From the NCBI GenBank assembly GCA_021770615.1, contig JAETQR010000022.1, positions 6,770-70,769 of the forward strand: a DNA stretch of 64,000 nt, in the 5' to 3' direction. Every line of letters begins with the position of its first letter. The first letter of the stretch is position 1. The stretch comes from Lachnospiraceae bacterium. GTDB lineage: Bacteria > Bacillota_A > Clostridia > Lachnospirales > Lachnospiraceae. Positions 7,722 through 15,063 of this stretch are shown piece after piece. Under the pieces are notes generated by a model. The model was not told the DNA's origin. It searched no databases and saw nothing but the letters and a program-made list of their open reading frames with translations. Position numbers and translations under genes: made by a program.

Positions 7722-8504
7722 ATGAATAGCAACACTATTTTTATTACATTAATTTACTTTGTAGGCATTGCTTCTTGTGCCGCACAAGGGGCGGAAAAGG
7801 GGAAATACCAGAACTATATCCCAGTATTGCATTATCTAGCAAACGCATTTGGAGGTGGATTCATGCGTGATATTATCCTTTTAGGAGTTCATCCATGGAT
7901 TCTTACTTTATCGGCATTGCCGGATATAGTACTAGTAATTATAATTGGATGCTTATATACCTATTATTTTCTCATTTGCAAAGCAGCAAAAAAACAATAT
8001 AATATAGCAATACAACTTGTAGCTCTTACAGATGCTTTCGGCCTTGGAAGTTTTATCTGCATAGGTATGGATAAGGCATTCGAATATAGTGACAATGTCT
8101 TTACAATAATTACATGTGGCTATGTTACAGCCGTTGGCGGGGGCTTACTTGCAAGTGGAAAACTATTTACCCTAATTTTCAGGAATAAAAAAACCATATG
8201 CTATCACCTTGTAACCTTGCTTGGATGTTGTTATTACTACATATACAGACATTCACTTTTTCTAGTATTTTTTGTTGCTAGTGGAATTTTTCTTACAAAT
8301 ATCGACTATAAAAATCTGTATTTCCTTTTTCATTGCAACGTAATAACTGCATACCCTAGCATTTTCTTACTGTATGAACCTATCTACGGGCAAAGCAACA
8401 ATTATTTCCAAAAACAAAAAATTCTGCAGATTGAAAAAAAACTCGGCATCTATCCAATATGCCCCAAATTATATCTCGTACAACATCGAATTCGTCAGTG
8501 CTGA
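7722..8504 (+). CDS. TRIC-family cation channel (YadS/YicG type)
   Basis: A 260-residue membrane protein with about seven hydrophobic segments, ATG after GGAGGT. It shows the two related halves of bacterial TRIC proteins: AFGGGFMRDIILLG in the first and VTAVGGGLL in the second, with the DAFGLGSFICIGMDKA motif between. TRIC channels pass monovalent cations as trimers. Bacterial members are usually about 200-220 residues; here a further segment of about 55 polar and basic residues follows the last helix. The gene is alone and ends at a terminator. It has no obvious link with its neighbours. Confidence 0.8.
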   Translation: MNSNTIFITLIYFVGIASCAAQGAEKGKYQNYIPVLHYLANAFGGGFMRDIILLGVHPWILTLSALPDIVLVIIIGCLYTYYFLICKAAKKQYNIAIQLVALTDAFGLGSFICIGMDKAFEYSDNVFTIITCGYVTAVGGGLLASGKLFTLIFRNKKTICYHLVTLLGCCYYYIYRHSLFLVFFVASGIFLTNIDYKNLYFLFHCNVITAYPSIFLLYEPIYGQSNNYFQKQKILQIEKKLGIYPICPKLYLVQHRIRQC

Positions 8505-8542
8505 CACTTTGCAACATTACAATTTAATAAAAAATAGACTTT

Positions 8543-8580
8543 AAAAAAGAGCATATCACACATTGAGATGCTCTTTTTTT
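8543..8580 (+). terminator. Terminator after the TRIC gene, probably bidirectional
   Basis: AAAAAAGAGCAT, a 13-base loop, then ATGCTCTTTTTTT. The A and T flanks would let it work for the convergent flavodoxin fragment too. Confidence 0.85.
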
Positions 8581-8598
8581 ACAGGAATAAAATTCATA

Positions 8599-8635
8599 CA
8601 GTATACACATTTTTTCCTATTGTTTGTGTATACTG
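8599..8635. repeat. 11-bp perfect inverted repeat beside a truncated gene
   Basis: CAGTATACACA and TGTGTATACTG separated by 15 bases. It lies 32 bases past the point where the flavodoxin fragment ends abruptly. It could be an operator or the scar of a mobile element; nothing else in the region decides. Confidence 0.6.
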
Positions 8636-8667
8636 TTCCATATACCCATCTTTTTTAACTGTATGCA

Positions 8668-9066
8668 CTATATACACAGTGAAATACCATACTCCATTTT
8701 AGGATAACCAACAAAAATAACGTCGTATTCCCGGATATTCTTTACCTTCCCCTTGATCTTCGGTCTTACCGTATCATCCTGCTGCTCTACATTCGCCCTG
8801 CAGTTATCATTGCTGTAATCCAGGTCTGCGGATGTGTATGGATCTGCCGCTTTAATCTGATAAAGCGTTCCACCTGTTGCTTTCTTAATCTTCTTTGCCG
8901 CACTCTTTGTCGTTCCTGTTCCGGAAAAATATACGACTAACACGTTGTTTGATGACTTTTTTGTTTTACTTGCCGCACTTACATTTGTTACCGGAAGCGC
9001 CAGACCCGCAATCAGCGCAAACACCAGCACCAGATTCATCCAAAATACTCTTTTTTTATTCTTCAT
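8668..9066 (-). pseudogene. Secreted flavodoxin, C-terminally truncated
   Basis: A 132-residue frame starting at ATG 9066 after GGAGG. An N-terminal signal peptide (LVLVFALIAGLALPVTNVSAA) is followed by a flavodoxin start: VLVVYFSGTGTTKSAAKKI is the FMN phosphate loop and ADPYTSADLDYSND is typical of the short-chain clostridial group. The frame reaches VIFVGYP, where paralogues continue with IWW-G-x-AP, and then ends after KMEYGISLCI. About 65 residues, including the isoalloxazine-contacting loops, are missing. The fragment is unlikely to bind FMN well and is probably decaying. It is one of four secreted flavodoxin loci here. Confidence 0.75.
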
Positions 9067-9127
9067 GATTTTTTCCTCCTGATTTTTCATAAAATTTTTT
9101 TACATCATAGTTTTTTGATACAAATAT

Positions 9128-10215
9128 CTATTGCAACCCGAGTCCGGCAAGCCAGCTTACCACATCTGATTTTGGTGAACTGCCGGAAAAACGTCTTCCG
9201 GCAAGCCAGACAGCCTGACTGGTATCTGCCGCCTGAAGATTTGTGGCACTTGTTCCGATTCCGCTGCTACCAGAGGTACAGAACGGGATCACGGTTTTCC
9301 CTGACAGATCATAATGTTCAATAAATGTATACATTATCTTCGGTGCCTGCCCCCACCAGATCGGATAACCCAGATAGATATTCTCATACCGGTCTAAAGA
9401 TGGCAATTCTCCAGCAATTTCCGGTCTTGCCAAAGGATCATTCTGCTCCTTTGAAGTACGGCTGTCTGTATTTCCATAGTTCAAATCCGCAGATGTGTAT
9501 GGCTCTGCCGCTTCGATTCTGTAAATATCGGCATCTGTACTTTCTGCCACATACTCTGCAATAGTCTTGGTGTTATCCGTACAGGAAAAATACACAACTA
9601 CACTCTTCCTGTTTTCCGAAATATCCGGTGTGCTGACCGGTGTCTGTGATGGATCCGCTGTTACTGATGGGGATTCCAGCACATCCGGCGTTGATGATAT
9701 ATCCGGTTGTTCTGTCACTGATGGTGGTTCGGATATATATGGTGTCTGGGTAACAGATGGTGGCTGTGTTGCCGGAGTATCCTTTGCTTTATCAGAGGAT
9801 GCACGACCCCTTACCTTAATTTTAACCCATGTTGACCTCTTTGCCGAAATTCCGCTTTTCCCTGCTTTCCCTAACCTGACTGTAACCGTTATTTTTGCGG
9901 TCCCCGCTTTTTTCGCTGTAACCCTGCCACTTTTATTTACCGTGACCGCCTTTTGTTGCTTGTTGTAAACTTTATCGTTTTCTTACCTTTTTTCGGGGAT
10001 ACATTCACCTTGATCTTTTTTCTGTCACCCCGTTTCATTTGGAAAGTCTTCTTCGTTACTTTCTTGTTTCCTATCTTTAACGAAACCGACTTGAGCACGG
10101 CTGCTTTTTTGTTCTTTGCCATTCCCTCTGACGCATTCCCGATACTTCCCAGCGAAACTATAACGGCAAGCACCAGCAGCCATGCCAGGTACTTATATAG
10201 TTTTTTGTTCTTCAT
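9128..10215 (-). pseudogene. Secreted Big2-flavodoxin fusion broken by a frameshift
   Basis: The two halves are in different frames. The first (ATG 10215, GGAG upstream) gives a signal peptide and the start of a Big2 immunoglobulin-like domain, ending IKFTTSNKRRSR. The second continues the same domain as KAVTVNKSGRVTAKKAGTAK, then a Pro/Thr linker (TPATQPPSVTQTP), then a complete flavodoxin with VVVYFSCTDNTKT, YLGYPIWWGQAPKI and IPFCTSGSSGIG. A single extra A in the run at 9951-9954 would restore one frame and give a secreted protein of about 360 residues. It may be a real inactivation, a phase-variable site or an assembly error. The gene follows the flavodoxin-cyclophilin gene by 16 bases. 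Confidence 0.8.
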
Positions 10216-10231
10216 CTCCGGTCTCCTTTCC

Positions 10232-11302
10232 TTATTTTTTCAGGTCAAACGTCATCATTACGCTGTCTCCCATTTCCTTAAATACGGATAGATCAGATGT
10301 TACCCTTCCAATGCAGTTTACCCGCATCGTCAGATCTGGCTCATCGGACTGGTTGTAAAAGACCGCCATCGTATCATTCTCAAAACAATAAGTGATATCT
10401 CCGTTTACGAATGCTAACTTACCCTTGCTCTTTTTGGTCGGACGGTTCTTTTTTGCCACATCCCCGTAATATTCCCTGTCTCCATACTGATCCATCATTA
10501 CCGTCAGCGGAAACTTTTTCATCATCTGCTTTCCAAGTGCTGTATTATAGCAGACGCCATCCAGTGTCCGGTCTCCCACTTTGATCGTAATAGGGATTGC
10601 CTTCCCCGACCTGCTTGTTACATCAACCTTCTTCAGCCATGATTTTAATCTTTGTTTCGTGGATTTTGATTTCACATTATCTTCACCCGCAGAAAAACCT
10701 GACAACGTATCGGAGCCAGAACACATTTTTTGTATCTGCTCATAGATACCACTCTGTCCGGAACTGCCGTGTGTACAAAACGGAATCACCGTTTTCCCTT
10801 TCAGATCATGTGCTTTGATAAAACTTTTGATTGCCTGTGGTGTATCTTCTGCCCAGATCGGATAACCAATAAAAACCACATCATACTGTTTTATATTTTT
10901 TACTTTCGTCTTTAATTCCGGCAAATAATTTTCATCCAGCTCCTGATGGTTCTGATCGATCACTTTATCATAACCTGCCGGATACTTTTTCTCTGTCTGG
11001 ATACGGAACAAATCCCCGCCCGTCTCTTTCTGGATCAGGCGTGCAAGCATCTCTGTCGTACCCCGCTTTTTCCTGCCGTCTTTTACAATACTTGCCGATG
11101 TTGTGGCATCTACATCTTTCTTGAAATCCGTGTTTCCATACCGCCCAAAATATGCAATCAGAACCTTTGATTCCTTCTTGCTGACATTTTTTAAATGGCT
11201 GCTGTTTTTTGCCGTTGACATCCGGGTACCTGTAGAAAATACCGTTGTGACTGCCAATACCAATACAAGGAATACACTGAACACTCTGCTCCATCTTCTC
11301 AT
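10232..11302 (-). CDS. Secreted flavodoxin fused to a cyclophilin-like domain
   Basis: A 356-residue protein with an N-terminal signal peptide (VFLVLVLAVTTVFSTG). Residues about 45-230 are a flavodoxin with VLIAYFGRYGNTD, the VVFIGYPIWAEDTPQAI loop and TVIPFCTHGSSGQSG. Residues about 238-356 match the small cyclophilin-like beta-barrel (DUF/cyclophil-like): ITIKVGDRTLDGVCYNTA, FPLTVMMDQYGDREYYG, ITYCFENDTMAVFY. This pairing is known in clostridia, where the proteins are thought to act in extracellular redox chemistry; no substrate can be given. It heads the operon with the frameshifted Big2-flavodoxin gene. Confidence 0.85.
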   Translation of the reverse strand: MRRWSRVFSVFLVLVLAVTTVFSTGTRMSTAKNSSHLKNVSKKESKVLIAYFGRYGNTDFKKDVDATTSASIVKDGRKKRGTTEMLARLIQKETGGDLFRIQTEKKYPAGYDKVIDQNHQELDENYLPELKTKVKNIKQYDVVFIGYPIWAEDTPQAIKSFIKAHDLKGKTVIPFCTHGSSGQSGIYEQIQKMCSGSDTLSGFSAGEDNVKSKSTKQRLKSWLKKVDVTSRSGKAIPITIKVGDRTLDGVCYNTALGKQMMKKFPLTVMMDQYGDREYYGDVAKKNRPTKKSKGKLAFVNGDITYCFENDTMAVFYNQSDEPDLTMRVNCIGRVTSDLSVFKEMGDSVMMTFDLKK

Positions 11303-11344
11303 CGAATCCCTCCTTTCATGAATTCAAGTTTTTATTCTGATTTC

Positions 11345-11373
11345 ATTGTAATATGCACACAAACAAATGTCTA
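11345..11373 (-). promoter_or_regulatory. Probable promoter of the secreted flavodoxin operon
   Basis: On the minus strand TAGACA (11368-11373) and TACAAT (11345-11350) are 17 bases apart, about 40 bases ahead of the gene at 11302. Confidence 0.5.
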
Positions 11374-11485
11374 ATACCTATTTTAATTATCAGTTCATGC
11401 TTTTAAAGCATACTTATGTTATGGTTTCATGAGGAGGGAACCCCGGCAGAGCACCGAAATAAATCCCCCCCCTCCTTTTCCGTCA

Positions 11486-11511
11486 CAAAAAGAGCAACCG
11501 TTTCCGATTGC
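11486..11511 (-). terminator. Terminator of the solute-binding protein/sensor operon
   Basis: On the minus strand the stem GCAATCG / CGGTTGC with a GAAA loop is followed by TCTTTTTG. It lies 42 bases after the stop of the gene at 11553. Confidence 0.75.
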
Positions 11512-11552
11512 CCTGTTTTCCTTCTTTTCTGCATTGACTTAGCACAATGGCA

Positions 11553-12362
11553 TCATTCCAAAACCGCATTCCCGATCCCATACTTTTCTGCCAGTGCGTT
11601 CATGCTTCCATCCTCATATGCCGCCTGAATAAAAGCGTCCGCTTTCTGTGTCAGATCAGAACCGTTGCGGAAACCTACACAGATTTTTTCATCATTGAGG
11701 GCAATGGCAAATCCAAGCTTGTCATACTCCTTCCCGTCACTGGTATGATATGCCGCCATGATCATATCAATTACTGTCGCATCCGCTTTCCTATCCAAAA
11801 CGCTCTGTAGCGCCTCTTTCTGCGTTGCACATGTCGTATAGCGGTATTTTTTTGCTTTCAAAAGATCTTCCCCGGCAGAACCCGCCTCCACCGCAAACAG
11901 AAGATGTTTGCAGTCCTCGATTGTTTTATACTGTTCCAGTGCTTCCTCCTGCATGACTGCCACCTGTGCATTGGAAAGATATGGTCTCGAACAGGAAATG
12001 GTCTCTGTCAGCACCTGTGTCATCGTCATTCCGTTCCAGATACAGTCAATCTCTCCTTTTTCCAAAAGCGTGGTTTTGTCATCCCAGTCGATTTCTTTTA
12101 ATTCCAGCGTAACACCTAAGCTCTTTGCAAAAGATTCTGCCAGACTGGCGTCAAATCCCGTCCATTTCTCCCCATCGCGGTAATCCATCGGTGCAAAATC
12201 CGTAATGCCTGCCACAAGCGTCCCCTTCGATTGGATGTAAGCCAGATCCGACTCCCCCTCTGCCAACACTGAACTTCCACCCTCCTGATTCTTCCCACAT
12301 CCGACAATCAGCAGCATTGATGCAAATGCCAGCAATACCGCCCTCTTCCATTGTCTTTTCAT
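11553..12362 (-). CDS. Extracellular solute-binding lipoprotein, amino-acid type (family 3)
   Basis: A 269-residue lipoprotein. The start is ATG 12362 after GGAGGA; a much longer upstream frame overlaps the previous gene and was rejected. The signal ends in the lipobox LLIVGCGK. The mature part is a family 3 periplasmic-binding protein: GTLVAGITDFAPMDYRD, WTGFDASLAESFAKSLGV, IDWDDKTTLLEKGEIDCIWN and VIDMIMAAYHTS. It is the last gene of a unit with an HD-GYP regulator and two hybrid histidine kinases; no permease or ATPase is nearby. It may therefore present a ligand to the membrane kinases rather than feed a transporter, although the kinases show no classical extracellular sensor domain. Lipid-anchored outside the cell. 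Confidence 0.8.
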   Translation of the reverse strand: MKRQWKRAVLLAFASMLLIVGCGKNQEGGSSVLAEGESDLAYIQSKGTLVAGITDFAPMDYRDGEKWTGFDASLAESFAKSLGVTLELKEIDWDDKTTLLEKGEIDCIWNGMTMTQVLTETISCSRPYLSNAQVAVMQEEALEQYKTIEDCKHLLFAVEAGSAGEDLLKAKKYRYTTCATQKEALQSVLDRKADATVIDMIMAAYHTSDGKEYDKLGFAIALNDEKICVGFRNGSDLTQKADAFIQAAYEDGSMNALAEKYGIGNAVLE

Positions 12363-12387
12363 TGAAATCTTCCTCCTCATCCGACTT

Positions 12388-15063
12388 CTATCTCTCATTT
12401 TGCAGCATAAACAGCAACCCAAACGTCCCCGGTCCACAGTTCGTGGAAATAGCGGGGGAGGCTTTCTGATAAAGCACATTTTTAAATGCCACCTTATTTC
12501 TGACCTGCTTTTCGATCTCCTTCAGTTCTTCTTTCGTCAATCCGGCATGCGTAATAAACAGGGTATTCGTATCAATTCCCCGTACCGTCCGAAATGTAGA
12601 GGCAATGTATTTCTTCCACACATGATTTCTCGTTCCAATTCGGATCGCGCCTACTTTCATGCTACTGTTTTTCAAGGTAAGTACCGGATGAAGCAGAAAG
12701 GCCTTGCAGACCGTGTTGATTTGGGAAGAAATTCTGCCCGAACGCACCAGATATTCTGTGCTGTCTACAATAAAGCTTGTATTCACGCACTGTTTCATTC
12801 CTTTCATCTTTGCTACGAGCAAATCTGCCGTCATCCCTTTTGCTGCATACTCTGCAGCACAGAGCACCATAAGTCCCATGCCGCTCGAAAGGTGCCCGGA
12901 ATCTACCACCATAACATTGTCAAACGTCTTCGAAGCCTCCACCGCATTGGCATACCCCTTACTGACGTTTTGTGCCATTGTGATATGGATGATCCGCTGT
13001 GCCCTCGAAAGCTGCTCCGCAAAAAAGTCTTCATAATCCGCCACCGCAGGCGCTTCCGACCGTATCTCTTTCCCCTGCTCACTGATGTACGATAAAACAC
13101 CGTCTGTCTCCGCCTCCACGCCGTCCAAAAACTCTCCGCCTTCTGTGATTACCAGGTAGGGCATGACGGCAATCCGGTATTTCTCCACAAGATGCCTTGG
13201 AAGATCACACACACTGTCTGTGGAAATCATCACTGCTGTTTTCTTTTTGTGTGCAAGAACGGGTGTTTCTGTTATTCCTGCCGGACTTGCTGGATTCATA
13301 AGATGTACAAGCTCTCCCGGAAGATGTCTTAACAGCTCTGTTTCTAACTGTATTCCGCTGACCGGTTTTAAAAGATAGCCGTCAAACCCTTCTTTCCTGT
13401 AAAGCGCCTGATTTTCCCCACCCGCATTTGCCGTAAGGATTACAATAGGAATACTCTGATTGAGGCCTCCCGTCTGTGTCCGGATCGCATGCAGACACTC
13501 TATGCCGTCCATTTCCGGCATAAGGTGATCCATCAAAATGACATCATAACGGTTTTGAAGTGTTTTCTTCAGACACTCCGCACCACTCGCTGCGGTATCG
13601 ACCTGCACCTTTGTATCACGTAGCAGCTTCTCCTCCACCATCCGGTTTGTTTCATTGTCATCTACAATAAGTATATGCGCTTTCGGTGCCTCAAAACTTT
13701 GTTTATAATGCTCCCTTGCATTCGTTGCATGACGCGCTTCCAGATCAAGCTCTCCAATCTCATTCTCGCCAACAATTTCCTGTGGCAACGTGACAACGAA
13801 AGTCGAGCCTTTCGTGTATACACTATTGACTGCGATCTCGCCACCCATAAGCTCAACAAGCTGTTTTACAATGGAAAGCCCCAGTCCGGTGCCTTCAATA
13901 TAACGGTTCTTCTCCTCATCCACCCTCTTAAAAGCGCTGAACAAATGAGGAATGCTTTCCTTCCGCATTCCCATACCGGTATCTGTCACGGAATAGGAAA
14001 CCTGTGCAAGCCCCTGATCAACCATTTTACACTGGATCGACAGCGTCACAGAACCCTCCTGCGTATATTTGACTGCATTATTAAGCAGATTGATCAAAAC
14101 CTGCTTAATCCGCACCTCATCGCCAAAAAGCTGTGCAGGCATCGACTGATCCACATCGATATGAAAAGCAAGCCCTTTTTCTTTGGCACGTATCCAAATC
14201 ATGTTCACGATGTCAGAGAGCATAGCTCCCACATCATATGTAACCGGCACAATATCCATTTTGCCGGATTCGATCTTAGACATATCCAATATATCATTGA
14301 TCAGCGTGAGCAGCATCTTTCCGGCTCCCTGAATACTTTTTGCATCGGCTGCCACTTCATCGGATACATCTTCACGCAAAATCATCTCATTGAGTCCGAT
14401 GATCGTATTGATCGGCGTCCGTATTTCATGGCTCATGCTTGAAAAGAACCGGTTCTGAGTCCTGTTCAACTCCTCGATTTCCTTTTTCTGTTTTTGTGCA
14501 ATTTCATTCTCTGACCGGTAAATCGCATTCTGGAACAAAATCATGCTGCAAGTCAGTCCGGCAACAACGATCAGCGCGATCAGGGAATCTGCATATACCA
14601 TCTCAAGCGTATTCTGATCGACCATCGACGGATAACAATATGCGACATAATAACATACCAAAACAATCACAAAACTGCTTATCAAAAAGACATACTTGAT
14701 TTTCCCCTGAACGACAAGGCACACATACACCACCCCGAGCAAAAACCAAATTGGTGCACCGCCATAGATCCCGCCCGCCGTCACAAAATTAAAAGGCGCT
14801 AAAAAATAAATAATAATAGCGGCAATGATAACCGCACCGGTATGTATTTTATGATAATGAATGGCAAGCCACGCAATCCCCGCAAAAATGACGAATGCGA
14901 TGCACAATGAGAATACATTTACTCTGCTTTTGTCTGAAAAGGCGCTGACTGCAATTCCTGCCGCCAGCCCGGTCAGCCCGATCAATACGAAAAGCCGAAA
15001 CCGCCGCTCCTGCAGCTCCAGCGTATGGTCCCATACCGCCCGAAACATTTTCTTAGGATTCAT
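12388..15063 (-). CDS. Hybrid histidine kinase with receiver and C-terminal DegV domain
   Basis: An 891-residue protein. Residues 1-190 hold about six membrane helices. Then come a HisKA domain with phospho-acceptor SHEIRTPIN (about 209), an ATPase domain with NLLNNAVKYT and GTGLGLSIVKQ (about 391), and a receiver with ILIVDDNETNR and target Asp in VILMDHLMPEMDG (about 511). From about 616 to the end it is a complete DegV/EDD fatty-acid-binding domain: MISTDSVCDLP, VMPYLVI, VVDSGHLSSGMGL, YLVRSGRIS and TNCGPGTFGLLF. DegV proteins are normally separate and bind fatty acyl groups. The ATG at 15063 overlaps the upstream stop by 11 bases. Signalling coupled to lipid sensing is inference. Confidence 0.85.
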   Translation of the reverse strand: MNPKKMFRAVWDHTLELQERRFRLFVLIGLTGLAAGIAVSAFSDKSRVNVFSLCIAFVIFAGIAWLAIHYHKIHTGAVIIAAIIIYFLAPFNFVTAGGIYGGAPIWFLLGVVYVCLVVQGKIKYVFLISSFVIVLVCYYVAYCYPSMVDQNTLEMVYADSLIALIVVAGLTCSMILFQNAIYRSENEIAQKQKKEIEELNRTQNRFFSSMSHEIRTPINTIIGLNEMILREDVSDEVAADAKSIQGAGKMLLTLINDILDMSKIESGKMDIVPVTYDVGAMLSDIVNMIWIRAKEKGLAFHIDVDQSMPAQLFGDEVRIKQVLINLLNNAVKYTQEGSVTLSIQCKMVDQGLAQVSYSVTDTGMGMRKESIPHLFSAFKRVDEEKNRYIEGTGLGLSIVKQLVELMGGEIAVNSVYTKGSTFVVTLPQEIVGENEIGELDLEARHATNAREHYKQSFEAPKAHILIVDDNETNRMVEEKLLRDTKVQVDTAASGAECLKKTLQNRYDVILMDHLMPEMDGIECLHAIRTQTGGLNQSIPIVILTANAGGENQALYRKEGFDGYLLKPVSGIQLETELLRHLPGELVHLMNPASPAGITETPVLAHKKKTAVMISTDSVCDLPRHLVEKYRIAVMPYLVITEGGEFLDGVEAETDGVLSYISEQGKEIRSEAPAVADYEDFFAEQLSRAQRIIHITMAQNVSKGYANAVEASKTFDNVMVVDSGHLSSGMGLMVLCAAEYAAKGMTADLLVAKMKGMKQCVNTSFIVDSTEYLVRSGRISSQINTVCKAFLLHPVLTLKNSSMKVGAIRIGTRNHVWKKYIASTFRTVRGIDTNTLFITHAGLTKEELKEIEKQVRNKVAFKNVLYQKASPAISTNCGPGTFGLLFMLQNER

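Noticed and set aside
12363..12479. N-terminal extension of the solute-binding protein frame
   Set aside because: It overlaps the end of the kinase gene, has no ribosome site, and would bury the lipoprotein signal peptide.
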